A stretch of DNA of 64,000 nt from Bacteroidota bacterium. Lineage in GTDB: Bacteria > Bacteroidota > Bacteroidia > Chitinophagales > Chitinophagaceae. The position numbers were made by a program, and so were the translations under genes. The stretch is from NCBI GenBank assembly GCA_029558715.1, contig JAKQEA010000042.1, positions 1-64,000 on the forward strand, given 5' to 3'. The notes below the pieces were generated by a model, which worked only from the letters and a program-made list of their open reading frames with translations, did not search any database and was not told where the DNA came from. Shown here one piece after another: positions 16,899 through 26,167 of this stretch (the first letter of the stretch is position 1; each line of letters opens with the position of its first letter).

Positions 16899-19800
16899 TT
16901 ATCTGACATGCACTTTTCCTTCCGCTAATTTTTTTCCACTTGCATCTCCTACCACCACATAATAAATACCCCTGTTAGCTCTTTCAAGATTCACCGGTAT
17001 CAGTGTATAAAGACCAGCTACCGGGAACTGCCTGTCAAATACCGCAGCACCCTTTGAATCATAAACGATGATCCGCCTTTGCGTACTGCTGCCTCCGTTG
17101 TTATAATAGGAAACAGTAAAGTTTCCATCATTGGGGCTTGGATAAACGAACAAACGGCTGCTGGCAGAAGCATCAATAGTTACAATTTGTGAAAGGCTGG
17201 AACAGAAGATACTGCTGGGCCATGTTTCCCTGATACTTACCTGGTAAGCACCAGGATTGGCTACTGTTACCGGTAGTGTATTACCTGTAACTGAAATCGG
17301 GCCTCCATTCAAAGTCCAGGCTGTGGTAAGTGTACCGCCTGTTGAGGAAGTGGGTGTAGCTGTTAACGTAGTTGTTTGTCCCGGCAACAAACTGGTAAGT
17401 GGTGCTGCTGTTAATCCAACCGTTGGCAACTGGCGAACTGTTAATATAGCTGCAGCAGAAACAACCGGTGTGGTACAGGTAGCATTAGATAACTGGCAAC
17501 GATACTGGTTATTATTCATTACAGTAATTACACCGGATATTGTATAAGTTGCCGAGTTCGCTCCTGTAATGGCTGTCCAGGTGCTGCCACTATTTGTACT
17601 TACTTCCCACTGGTAAATAATAGCCGGCACACTACTACCTGCGACAGTAAAGCTGGCATTACTTCCCGAACAAACTTCTGTATTAACCGGAGAAGTAGTA
17701 ACAGTGACAGGTGCATGAACAGTTAATGTAGCTGAAGCTGAATTGGCTGCAGGTGTACAGGTACCTGTTACCACACATCTATACTGGTATCCGGTGAGTG
17801 TAACTGTTGCACCAGTAATTGTTAAGGTAGCTGTTGTTGCACCCGAATACACTCCCCCATTACTGATAGTAGCAAAACCGCTGCCGGTATTCACCTGCCA
17901 TTGGTAATTGATGCCTGTTCCTGTCGCCGTCACACTAAATGAAGTGTTGCTACCTGTACAAATTGTCTGGTTAGCCGGACTGCTGGTAATTGCAGGTAAT
18001 GCATTTATAGTTAATGTAGCTGCATTCGATACTCCCGGAGTAGGGCAAGAGCCGTTTGACAACTCACAACGATACTGGTATCCATTCATTGCTGTTGTGG
18101 CACCGGTAATGGTTAAAGTAGCAGTTGTTGCTCCTCCATACACTCCACCATTGCTGATATTGGCAAAACCACTGCCAGTGTTTACCTGCCATTGGTAGAT
18201 AAGTCCCGTTCCGCTTCCTGCTACAGTAAAGTTTGCATTGGCTCCGTCACATACCGTTTGGTCGGCAGGTTGTGAGGTTACTGTTACCGCGGTTGCCACA
18301 GTTAATGCTGCACAGTTAGATGTAATAGTAGTCGGGCCGCAGGTACTGGTAACCTGGCATCTGTAGAAAGTATTGTTCATACCTGCTGCAACAGCAGGAA
18401 TATTATAACAAGCAGACGTTGCTCCTGCAATATTTGTCCATGGGCCACCACAACCAACCGGGTTTGACTGCCATTGGTAAGTAAGACCGGTACCCGTAGC
18501 CGTGACACAGAATGTAGCACTGCTTCCGGTACATAATGACAGATCAGCAGGCTGAGCTGTTATAGCCACACCCGCATTCACTGTTAATATGGCTGCGTTT
18601 GAGTTGGTGCTGCCGCATTGATTGCTCACCACACAACGGTATTGATTGTTATTTAATCCGGTTGTTACACCAGTGATAGTATAAGAAGAAGTAGTCTGAC
18701 CTGCGACGTTTGTCCAGGTACCGCCCCCATTGGTGCTTACTTGCCATTGGTAATTACCGGTTGCTACAACACTAAAGGTCACATTCTGGCCTTCACATAT
18801 TGCCTGGCTCACCGGGTGGGTAGTTATTGATGGTCCGCTGCCCGGGTTAACTGTAAACGTAAGGCTAGCTGTCTGGTTAGTAGCACCGGATGCCACTCCC
18901 GTTACAGTAACTATATAAGTACCGGCAGATAATGTATTGGTGTTATTCAATGTTACCACGCTACTGTTACCCGGTATTACCGGATCAGTTCCAAAACTTA
19001 ATGTAGTACCTGCAGGAACACCTGTAGGAGCTATAGAAGAAAGGCTTATCGGGTTCAAAAATCCACCGTTAGAAATGGTCGGAAGTGTTACACTCATACT
19101 GGCAGGTGCAGGACAAGTAGCGGTGGCTGGTGTAGTGCTGCCAAAACTGAAACCAGAAGGTGCCGGTACAGCAGCTGTCCAGATTCCTCTTCCATGTGTA
19201 GCTGCTGCAATGGTACGGTCGGATGAACGATACTTGATCATATCTGTTCTTACATTCGGGAAAGTAGCATTTGCATTCCATACAGTGCTGGCACCATTGA
19301 TTGCATCGGTTTCCCACACACCAGTCTCTGTAGCTATGTATGCTTTGGTATTATCATCAGGATGAAACAATGCCCAGCGAACAGGCATATTGGGTAAGTT
19401 ACCGTCTATACCTGTCCAGGTAGTACCTCCGTCATTGGATACCCAAACATTCATAATATTATAATTGGAATAACAAGCAATGAGGTGCTGATCAGACGAA
19501 CCGGTGACCACACAGTTAACATAACCGGTTGCTCCGGTGGGTGTGATATTTGCTTCCACCGGGCTGGCTCCATGAGCTTCATCCACCCGTACCACTCTCC
19601 CATTGCCCGTTCCAAAATAAACCCTGTTCGCTGTATAAGGAGAAACATGAACAGCAGAAACATTTTGTGCTGCAAAAGCTCCAATTGAAACTACAGTCGT
19701 TGAATTGCCTGTCTGTGGATCATTCCACCTGAAATAACTACCCGCAGAATTACAGGCATATATTATATTGGCTGCATTGTCATAATCCCATGGATTAATA

Positions 19801-21443
19801 AACCGGCCACTTGACTGGTTATTAATAGGAGTACTCCACGTAGCACCACCATTGGTGCTTCGCCTGTAAACATTAAATACATAAGAGCCGAATTGATACT
19901 GGGGTTCATTCTGGTCAATAGCCACAAATGCACCATCACCTCCTGTTACTTCAACAGAAGCGCCTAAACCCGGATTTGTCAACTGATGAACACCATTATC
20001 CTGTGTTCCTCCTATAAAATAATTGGTAGTGGTAGGATGTACTGCTACAGAATAAAATTGTTTTAATCGTAAGCCTATATTCCTGTCCCGGATAGTAGTG
20101 CCACCATCGGCAGAATAATGTATCCCGCCGTCGCATGCAAAAACTAATTTATTTCCCCCATCCCACCATTGAATGTCATGCTGGTCAGCATGCACATATT
20201 GGCCCGAGGTTCCCACCCACGCCGAAATTTTCGACCAGGATATACCACCGTTATTTGTTTCAAAACAATCAATACCACCAACTATACAATTATCAGGATT
20301 AGAAGGATTAATACGAACAGACAGATCATACCATGCCTGGCCATTTGCCCATCCGCTGGTAGGTTGTCCCCCGGTGGCAGTCCATATATTACCTCCGTCT
20401 GTTGACTTATAAATAGTAGGTACCTGGTCTGAATTATCAGCAGGTAAAGCATATAAAGTATTTCCGCTTACTGCAATTTCCGCCCTGTTATTGAATGAGG
20501 GGAATGGAGTAGCAGGCGCATTCCATCCTGAGGCAGAAGTTACTGTAGCGGGATCGTCTGTATAACGGTAGCTTTGTGCCGAAGCAATACCAGTCACCAT
20601 ATGTAACCTGGACTGTACCGCAGTAGAAGTTATTTCAAGATCACAAATACGGTTACTTAAACCTGATGGTGTAATAGTTGTCCATGAATTTCCCCCGTCG
20701 GATGATCTGAGCAATCCGTTACCACGGGTAGCTAAGTAAATATTTCCCAGGTGATCGCATAAAATCCGGGTACAGGCTACATATGCGCTGGTACTGGGAA
20801 GAAAATTCCAGGTTACACCACCATCTATACTTTTAAAAACACCTACTCCCTGAACTGCATCGCTATTAAAATATGATTCCCCGGTACAGAAATACATGGT
20901 ATTTTGAAATCCCGGTCTTGGATCCTGGCAAATTGCAGAAATGGCCAGGTTACTCAAAAAGTCGTTTACTAATATCCAGTTAGCCGGAGAAGCAGTAATA
21001 TCAGTGGTCTTCCAGAGACCGCCATTCACTCCTCCAACAAAAACAGTTTTTTTTGTAGGATCCAGTGAATCTACCATCACGGCCCTTATTCTTCCGGCTG
21101 TTACGCCGCCATTGGCCCTGGTATTTCCATTAGAAGGTCCGGTCACATCACTGTCCGGGCCCCTCTCAGTCCATGTCAATGCGGCTATGGCATTTGTTGC
21201 TGCAAATTCCTTAGCCATTTTGGTTTCTTCAATCGCTTCCCACAGTTTATTCCAGGGTACTCTGCCGGTAGCAGGGTCTTTGGTACGTTCTATCTCCCAT
21301 GCGGCTCTTTCCTCCGGGCCACTGTATTCACCATCCTCTTCAAGATCAGATGTGTTGTTTTTTGTACCACAACCGGCTACCAGTAACAGGCTTATTACTG
21401 CCAGTGAAATGCCCAGCAATGGCAAAGAGTAAAATTTCTTCAT
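16899..21443 (-). CDS. large secreted BNR/sortilin-like protein with Ig-like repeats and a T9SS sorting domain
   Basis: A 1514-residue surface or secreted protein. It begins with a lipoprotein-like signal (ISLLLVAGC, Cys25). Residues about 60-745 are BNR/VPS10-like beta-propeller repeats with Asp-box style motifs (SIDGGVTWNF, SSDGGNSWTT, STDGGNIWTA, STNGGATWST, SNDGGTTWTG). After a short linker domain come about six Ig-like repeats of about 85 residues (pattern QPADQTVC.G.....V.A.G....YQWQV....W.NI.......Y.C...). The end (about 1435-1514) is a type A type IX secretion signal: RLFVYPSPNDGNFTVSYYN ... GIYYVVV. Ligand unknown; adhesion or polymer binding is plausible. The two middle Ig repeats (coding about 17.75-18.25 kb) are close at DNA level, which suggests recent duplication. 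The combination of a lipobox with a T9SS signal is odd. Confidence 0.88.
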   Translation of the reverse strand: MKKFYSLPLLGISLAVISLLLVAGCGTKNNTSDLEEDGEYSGPEERAAWEIERTKDPATGRVPWNKLWEAIEETKMAKEFAATNAIAALTWTERGPDSDVTGPSNGNTRANGGVTAGRIRAVMVDSLDPTKKTVFVGGVNGGLWKTTDITASPANWILVNDFLSNLAISAICQDPRPGFQNTMYFCTGESYFNSDAVQGVGVFKSIDGGVTWNFLPSTSAYVACTRILCDHLGNIYLATRGNGLLRSSDGGNSWTTITPSGLSNRICDLEITSTAVQSRLHMVTGIASAQSYRYTDDPATVTSASGWNAPATPFPSFNNRAEIAVSGNTLYALPADNSDQVPTIYKSTDGGNIWTATGGQPTSGWANGQAWYDLSVRINPSNPDNCIVGGIDCFETNNGGISWSKISAWVGTSGQYVHADQHDIQWWDGGNKLVFACDGGIHYSADGGTTIRDRNIGLRLKQFYSVAVHPTTTNYFIGGTQDNGVHQLTNPGLGASVEVTGGDGAFVAIDQNEPQYQFGSYVFNVYRRSTNGGATWSTPINNQSSGRFINPWDYDNAANIIYACNSAGSYFRWNDPQTGNSTTVVSIGAFAAQNVSAVHVSPYTANRVYFGTGNGRVVRVDEAHGASPVEANITPTGATGYVNCVVTGSSDQHLIACYSNYNIMNVWVSNDGGTTWTGIDGNLPNMPVRWALFHPDDNTKAYIATETGVWETDAINGASTVWNANATFPNVRTDMIKYRSSDRTIAAATHGRGIWTAAVPAPSGFSFGSTTPATATCPAPASMSVTLPTISNGGFLNPISLSSIAPTGVPAGTTLSFGTDPVIPGNSSVVTLNNTNTLSAGTYIVTVTGVASGATNQTASLTFTVNPGSGPSITTHPVSQAICEGQNVTFSVVATGNYQWQVSTNGGGTWTNVAGQTTSSYTITGVTTGLNNNQYRCVVSNQCGSTNSNAAILTVNAGVAITAQPADLSLCTGSSATFCVTATGTGLTYQWQSNPVGCGGPWTNIAGATSACYNIPAVAAGMNNTFYRCQVTSTCGPTTITSNCAALTVATAVTVTSQPADQTVCDGANANFTVAGSGTGLIYQWQVNTGSGFANISNGGVYGGATTATLTITGATTAMNGYQYRCELSNGSCPTPGVSNAATLTINALPAITSSPANQTICTGSNTSFSVTATGTGINYQWQVNTGSGFATISNGGVYSGATTATLTITGATVTLTGYQYRCVVTGTCTPAANSASATLTVHAPVTVTTSPVNTEVCSGSNASFTVAGSSVPAIIYQWEVSTNSGSTWTAITGANSATYTISGVITVMNNNQYRCQLSNATCTTPVVSAAAILTVRQLPTVGLTAAPLTSLLPGQTTTLTATPTSSTGGTLTTAWTLNGGPISVTGNTLPVTVANPGAYQVSIRETWPSSIFCSSLSQIVTIDASASSRLFVYPSPNDGNFTVSYYNNGGSSTQRRIIVYDSKGAAVFDRQFPVAGLYTLIPVNLERANRGIYYVVVGDASGKKLAEGKVHVR

Positions 21444-21568
21444 AATGGAAGTATTGCTTTATGATGTTTTTTGAAAATAAACGACACAAGGTAGGCAAAC
21501 CATCAAATATTATTGTAGAAGTATATCGGATTTTTCGACCGAATGGTTGCAAAACCTAAACAAAACAG

Positions 21569-21970
21569 CTATTTGACAGCTATCATACTGATTTCCACAT
21601 TCACAAACTTGGGAAGAGCCGATACCTGTACCGTTTCCCTGGCAGGGAAGTCCCTTTCAAAGTATTTACCATACACTTCATTAACAGCACTGAACTGGTG
21701 CATATCTGTGATAAAGATGGTAGTTTTTACCACATTACTAAAATCCATCCCTGCTTCCTGGAGTATTGCTTTCAGGTTATGCATTACCTGGTGTGTCTCC
21801 TCCTGGATATCCTTATTTTTTAAATTACCCGTAGAAGGATCAATGCATATCTGGCCGGATACAAAAAGCATAGCTTGTCCAGGTTTTTCGGGATTGTCAG
21901 ATAAAACAGCCTGGTTATAAGGACCAATTGGAGCCGGCGCACTGCCCGTATTGATAATTGTTTTGTTCAT
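21569..21970 (-). CDS. ridA: RidA family enamine/imine deaminase
   Basis: Hydrolyses reactive 2-aminoacrylate-type enamines made by PLP enzymes. ATG 21970 gives a 133-residue protein starting MNKTIINTGSAPAPIGPYNQAV, the standard RidA start; the open frame continues upstream to 22129 but that extension crosses the divergent promoter and is unlike the family. GQICIDPSTG, then QVMHNLKAILQEAGMDFSNVVKTTIFITDM, and the closing ARETVQVSALPKFVNVEISMIAVK carry the conserved Arg and Glu. It is divergent from the 3HCDH-like gene. Confidence 0.94.
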   Translation of the reverse strand: MNKTIINTGSAPAPIGPYNQAVLSDNPEKPGQAMLFVSGQICIDPSTGNLKNKDIQEETHQVMHNLKAILQEAGMDFSNVVKTTIFITDMHQFSAVNEVYGKYFERDFPARETVQVSALPKFVNVEISMIAVK

Positions 21971-22037
21971 AGCAATAATTATATAATTCAGAAAGACGAA
22001 TTTAGCTTTATACATTTTCTTTGCAAAAAATAGTATT

Positions 22038-22658
22038 ATGACGATCGTAGTTATAGCAGATGAATCACAGAAGGAGGAATTACTGGCACAGGGAATAAAC
22101 AAAGAAGTGCAAATCCAATGGTCAGACAAACTTTTACCTGTTGCCGGGGCAGATTGTTATATGGATCTTCTTTTCAACGCCGAAAGCCATACTACTGAAT
22201 TGCCTGCACTGCATCCGGCGCTAATTATTGTTAATGACGTATACAATACAACTGACCGGTTACCCGCCGGTTTGATCCGTATCAATGGATGGGCTACTTT
22301 TTTGAAGAGACCGGTGGTGGAAGCAGCCTGCACTGATACAGGCCTAAGAACAAAAGCAGAAAAAATTTTTGACCTATTCAACAAAAAGACAGAATGGGTC
22401 GCTGATATTCCGGGATTCATTTCACCCAGAGTTATTACCACTATCATCAACGAGGCATATATTACACTGGAGGAAAAAGTAAGCAGCAAAACAGAAATTG
22501 ATACCGCCATGAAACTGGGCACCAATTATCCATATGGCCCATTTGAATGGAGTGAAAAAATAGGGTTAAAAAAAGTATACAACCTGCTTTCGATACTGGC
22601 GCAAACCAATAAACGCTACGAACCATCTCTCCTATTAAAAAAGGAAGCACAACAATAA
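22038..22658 (+). CDS. 3-hydroxyacyl-CoA dehydrogenase C-terminal-domain-like protein
   Basis: A 206-residue protein. The second half (about 110-200) resembles the 3HCDH C-terminal domain: PGFISPRVITTIINEAYITLEE and GTNYPYGPFEWSEKIGL. The first half occupies the place of the NAD-binding Rossmann domain but shows no GxGxxG motif (it begins MTIVVIADESQKEELLAQG), so it probably does not bind NAD in the usual way. It is coupled by a 1-bp TAATG overlap to tsaB. Its function is not clear; a full dehydrogenase activity is doubtful. Confidence 0.72.
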   Translation: MTIVVIADESQKEELLAQGINKEVQIQWSDKLLPVAGADCYMDLLFNAESHTTELPALHPALIIVNDVYNTTDRLPAGLIRINGWATFLKRPVVEAACTDTGLRTKAEKIFDLFNKKTEWVADIPGFISPRVITTIINEAYITLEEKVSSKTEIDTAMKLGTNYPYGPFEWSEKIGLKKVYNLLSILAQTNKRYEPSLLLKKEAQQ

Positions 22659-23329
22659 TGGCATTGATACTAAATATCGACACATCACTTGATACAGCTT
22701 CCCTTTGTCTTGCAAAAGACTATAAAGTATTACAGTTGGTCTTTAACGAAACTCAAAAAGATCATGCTGCATGGATACATAATGCAATACAGGAAATTTT
22801 AGAACGGGCAGCGTGTAACATAAATATACTTGACGCTGTTGCTGTCAGCATTGGCCCGGGTTCATATACTGGTCTGCGTATCGGGCTGGCAACTGCGAAG
22901 GGTTTATGCTATGCTCTGAATATTCCATTGATCGTAGTCAACACGTTAAAAATTATTGCTGCTGCTGCCCGTAAAAATGCTGCAGATTATATCTGCCCGA
23001 TGATTGATGCAAGAAGAATGGAAGTATTCGCAGCCATGTATGATAAAAACCTGGAAGAAATAAATCCACCACAATCATTCATTATAGATGATCCGCGGTT
23101 TATTTCATTTCTTCCTGCCGGTAATATTCTTTTTTGCGGAAACGGCAGCAAAAAGCTGCAAAAAGTTAGCTCTTTTTCTGGTTCTGCTTATGATACTACT
23201 GTATCAGATGCTTCTCATTTAGCTGAATTGTCACAGAATTGTTACGTAAATAAACAATTTGCAGACATTGCTTACACTGAGCCTTTATATATAAAAGAAT
23301 TTTATACTCCGGCGAAAGGATTAAAGTAA
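22658..23329 (+). CDS. tsaB: tRNA threonylcarbamoyladenosine biosynthesis protein TsaB
   Basis: The TsaB scaffold partner of TsaD in t6A37 modification of tRNAs that decode ANN codons. It has 223 residues with the ASKHA fold: LILNIDTSLDTASLCLA at the start, then AVSIGPGSYTGLRIGLATAKGLCYAL (the family signature) and MIDARRMEVFAAMYD. The start overlaps the previous stop by one base (TAATG). Length is normal. Confidence 0.96.
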   Translation: MALILNIDTSLDTASLCLAKDYKVLQLVFNETQKDHAAWIHNAIQEILERAACNINILDAVAVSIGPGSYTGLRIGLATAKGLCYALNIPLIVVNTLKIIAAAARKNAADYICPMIDARRMEVFAAMYDKNLEEINPPQSFIIDDPRFISFLPAGNILFCGNGSKKLQKVSSFSGSAYDTTVSDASHLAELSQNCYVNKQFADIAYTEPLYIKEFYTPAKGLK

Positions 23330-23353
23330 AAATCCGTCTTATTAACAATTATT

Positions 23354-23386
23354 TTGACAAACCCTGTTTGGTCAAGGGTATTTTTG
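23354..23386 (+). promoter_or_regulatory. candidate ArsR promoter and operator
   Basis: An imperfect inverted repeat (TTGACAAAC...GTTTGGTCAA, 23354-23375) is followed at 23379-23386 by TATTTTTG, an exact match to the Bacteroidota -7 consensus TAnnTTTG. A TTG at 23354-23356 lies 22 nt upstream of the -7 box, in the accepted range for the -33 element. The repeat therefore covers the -33 region, as expected for autorepression by the ArsR-type protein encoded from 23421. Confidence 0.6.
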
Positions 23387-23420
23387 TTTTTATTTATTCA
23401 TTAACCTACAGATTCTGATT

Positions 23421-23759
23421 ATGAGTAATTATTCAATGACACTTACAGACACAAAAGAAAATGGGGTGCTGCTAAAAGTTGACCTCCTGGAGGTAAAAAA
23501 AGCATCACTGGTTCTCCGGGCACTTAATCATAAATTACGGCAGCAGATATTAAAGCTTATTGATGAAAGTGGAAAAATGACAGTGACAGAATTGTATGTA
23601 AAACTAAGACTGGAGCAATCTGTTGCTTCTCAACATTTAGCGATACTACGGAAAGCAGGCTTTGTAAAAACTGAAAGAGATGGGAAGTTTATTTATTATT
23701 CAGTGAATATCAACCGTATACATGAACTGAACCGTTTTGTAAATGAACTGCTCAACTGA
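23421..23759 (+). CDS. ArsR-family winged-helix transcriptional regulator
   Basis: A 112-residue winged helix-turn-helix protein: ALNHKLRQQILKLIDES, then the recognition region MTVTELYVKLRLEQSVASQHLAILRKAGFV and the wing TERDGKFIYYSVN. It contains no cysteine at all, so it cannot use the two-cysteine switch of persulfide sensors BigR/SqrR, nor a thiolate metal site. It lies 113 bp before a persulfide-dioxygenase-like gene in the same direction, separated by a terminator, and carries its own candidate operator. It probably represses itself and possibly the downstream gene; the signal is unknown. Confidence 0.9.
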   Translation: MSNYSMTLTDTKENGVLLKVDLLEVKKASLVLRALNHKLRQQILKLIDESGKMTVTELYVKLRLEQSVASQHLAILRKAGFVKTERDGKFIYYSVNINRIHELNRFVNELLN

Positions 23760-23776
23760 TTTACAGATTAACCAGA

Positions 23777-23816
23777 TAAAAACCCCGTTTCAGTTACATG
23801 GAAGCGGGGTTTTTTC
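23777..23816 (+). terminator. intrinsic terminator after the arsR-like gene
   Basis: Arms AACCCCGTTTC and GAAGCGGGGTT (one mismatch) enclose a loop of about 10 nt and are followed by a TTTTTT run. It lies between the ArsR gene and the MBL-rhodanese gene, so the latter must rely on read-through or on its own promoter. Confidence 0.8.
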
Positions 23817-23872
23817 TTGTATATAAAATCTAATTTTACAACGCTGATCCGGCAAAACAAAAACCAGGGAAT

Positions 23873-25282
23873 ATGTTTATCAAACAGTTTTATACAGGCT
23901 GCCTGAGTGAAGCAGCTTATTATATTGAACATAATGGAGAAGCCGCCATCATTGATCCTCTGCGTGATATAGATGAATATCTTCAATTGGCTAACGAAAG
24001 AAAGGCGGCCATCAAATACATTTTCGAGACACATTTTCATGCAGATTTTGTAAGCGGGCATCTTGATCTCAGTAAGGCAACCGGCGCTCCGATCGTATAT
24101 GGACCGAATACGGTTACTAGATTTCCTGTACATGTTGCAAAAGATGGTGAACAATTTAAAATTGGACAACTTACCATTGAAGTATTACATACTCCCGGCC
24201 ATACTTTAGAATCAACCTGCTATTTATTAAAAGACGCATCCGGAAAAGATCATTGTGTATTTACGGGTGACACTTTGTTTGTGGGTGATGTGGGCCGTCC
24301 TGACCTGGCACAAAAAGGCACCGAGATCACTATGAATGACCTCGCAGGTATGATGTATGACAGTATTCACACAAAGCTTTTCCCGCTGGCGGATGATGTT
24401 ATGATTTATCCTGCTCATGGACCGGGCAGTTCCTGCGGGAAAAACCTGGGTCCCAATACACACAGTACAATCCGAGAGGAAAAGCAATTAAATTATGCAA
24501 TGAAGGCTGAAACAAAGGAAGATTTTATCAAACAGGTCACAACCGGTATTACCGCACCGCCTTCTTATTTTCCTGTTAATGCAAAAATAAATAAAGAAGG
24601 ATATAGCAGCCTTGATGATGTGCTTTCACAGGGGATGACTGCATTGTCTGTTGAAGAATTAAAAAAACTGATAGACGAGAATGTGATTGTACTGGATACC
24701 CGCCGGGCAGATGTCTTCACACAGGGATTTGTTCCTGGTTCCGTTTTTATTGGCCTCGAAGGCCGCTTTGCAGAGTGGGCAGGCAGTTTACTTCCGTTTG
24801 ACACTTCTATAGTGCTGGTAACTGAACCCGGAAAAGAAAAAGAGACCATTATACGACTTGCCAGGGTTGGGTTTGATAAAGTAAAGGGATACCTGACTGG
24901 CGGATATGAGGCATGGCAAAATGCAGGAGAACCTGTTGATATGATCATTGATATTGAAGCTGATGAACTGATGATGGATATACCACATGATAATAACCTT
25001 GTAGTGGTTGATGTACGCCGCGAAACAGAATTTGCAGATGGTCATTTAAAAAATGCTGTGAATATCCCTTTGAACGAAATGACAGATCCCGGAAGTATGG
25101 CTAATATCGAAGACACACAAAATCTCTATATACACTGTTTGGGCGGATACCGGAGTGTAATTGCCTCCTCCTTATTAAAGAGACAGGGTATTCATAATCT
25201 CAGAAATATTGTTGGTGGCTGGAATAAGATCAAAGAACAGGAAAAAGCAGAGATCGTAAAAGAAACCAGCGTATTGAATTAG
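23873..25282 (+). CDS. persulfide dioxygenase-like MBL hydrolase with two rhodanese domains (CstB-like)
   Basis: A 469-residue protein expected to oxidise persulfides or transfer sulfane sulfur. The metallo-beta-lactamase domain (1-245) has THFHADFVSGH (His54, His56, Asp58, His63), LHTPGHTLES and FTGDTLFVGDVGRPDL, typical of ETHE1/persulfide dioxygenases. Two rhodanese domains follow. The first (about 258-360) has no cysteine at the catalytic loop position (VLVTEPGKEKE). The second (about 362-460) carries the active Cys in YIHCLGGYRS. This order, with an inactive central and active last rhodanese, is the arrangement of CstB-type enzymes. An ArsR-family regulator sits upstream. Confidence 0.93.
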   Translation: MFIKQFYTGCLSEAAYYIEHNGEAAIIDPLRDIDEYLQLANERKAAIKYIFETHFHADFVSGHLDLSKATGAPIVYGPNTVTRFPVHVAKDGEQFKIGQLTIEVLHTPGHTLESTCYLLKDASGKDHCVFTGDTLFVGDVGRPDLAQKGTEITMNDLAGMMYDSIHTKLFPLADDVMIYPAHGPGSSCGKNLGPNTHSTIREEKQLNYAMKAETKEDFIKQVTTGITAPPSYFPVNAKINKEGYSSLDDVLSQGMTALSVEELKKLIDENVIVLDTRRADVFTQGFVPGSVFIGLEGRFAEWAGSLLPFDTSIVLVTEPGKEKETIIRLARVGFDKVKGYLTGGYEAWQNAGEPVDMIIDIEADELMMDIPHDNNLVVVDVRRETEFADGHLKNAVNIPLNEMTDPGSMANIEDTQNLYIHCLGGYRSVIASSLLKRQGIHNLRNIVGGWNKIKEQEKAEIVKETSVLN

Positions 25283-25308
25283 TCTTTGAATTAATTCAGC
25301 TTACAAGA

Positions 25309-25349
25309 AAGCCCTGTCATGTTTTGATAAACTCAACATAACAGGGCTT
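25309..25349. terminator. bidirectional intrinsic terminator
   Basis: Stem AAGCCCTGT (25309-25317) / ACAGGGCTT (25341-25349), extended internally by ATGTT/AACAT, between two convergent genes. Confidence 0.8.
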
Positions 25350-25368
25350 AACTATTTAATACAGACAA

Positions 25369-26076
25369 TTACATTTTCGAAATGATCCATTCATTCAGCG
25401 CTGGTGAACTTTCGCAACTGATGATCACTGCATATCTTGGTTTATCACCATTGTGCACACCCACATGCCACAATCTTTGTGAATCCACTACAAAATGTGC
25501 TCCTTTAGGCATAGGTACTCTTGCCTCAGATTCTTTGATTGGCAAATTGTTTTCATCACTATCATACAACAACATGTAGCTGTCGGGATTATCAGTTAGT
25601 TCTATCCACATTCTTACTACCCATCCTTCATCATCCGGATTAAGGCGGTTGTTATCATCGCGGTGTACTGAACGAAGTGCCTGGTCATGATTCTGTGGCT
25701 CAAGCTTTATGATTCTCACTCTGCCGAAATTGGCCGGAATAGATCTGATATACTTCATCAGGTTAGGCGCCAGCTCAGCATTAGGTGTAAAAATGGCATT
25801 CTTATCCGTCTTGCCATTTTCCCAAAACCCTTTACACTCAATAGTACCATCACAGGAAGCTAAGGGTGCAAAGTTGGTATCACCACCACTTTTCCAGTCC
25901 ATGTAGGTCAGGTTTTCCCATTCAGCAGCAGGTATATGAGAGATATCAAGGGTCTTCATAATAACATACCCTTTATCCTTCATCACCGGCATACGATAAT
26001 GGGGGGTGTTTAACGGTATCTTCACTGACCAGTGTTCACTATGTGGCCAAAAAATAGCAGGAGCTGAAGCTGACAT
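25369..26076 (-). CDS. aspartyl/asparaginyl beta-hydroxylase-like dioxygenase
   Basis: A 235-residue protein with the look of a 2-oxoglutarate/Fe(II) oxygenase of the Asp/Asn beta-hydroxylase type. The candidate first metal ligands are in RSVHRDDNNRL (His and Asp), and the distal His and 2-oxoglutarate-binding Arg in DSQRLWHVGVHNGDKPRYAVI. VVRMWIELTDNPDSYMLLYD lies between them, as expected for a double-stranded beta helix. The substrate is unknown. It is monocistronic. Confidence in the fold is moderate because only the metal-motif spacing supports it. Confidence 0.65.
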   Translation of the reverse strand: MSASAPAIFWPHSEHWSVKIPLNTPHYRMPVMKDKGYVIMKTLDISHIPAAEWENLTYMDWKSGGDTNFAPLASCDGTIECKGFWENGKTDKNAIFTPNAELAPNLMKYIRSIPANFGRVRIIKLEPQNHDQALRSVHRDDNNRLNPDDEGWVVRMWIELTDNPDSYMLLYDSDENNLPIKESEARVPMPKGAHFVVDSQRLWHVGVHNGDKPRYAVIISCESSPALNEWIISKM

Positions 26077-26167
26077 AAAATTTATATTAATGGTTAATCA
26101 AAAGTTGAATGCTAATGTAGGAAATATCAGGAACACCGGAGATGAGCAATATCTTTCTGCAAAAAAA

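Noticed and set aside
19069-19365. Frames on both strands within the large secreted protein gene
   Set aside because: They are by-products of low-complexity Thr/Gly/Ser coding in the repeat protein.
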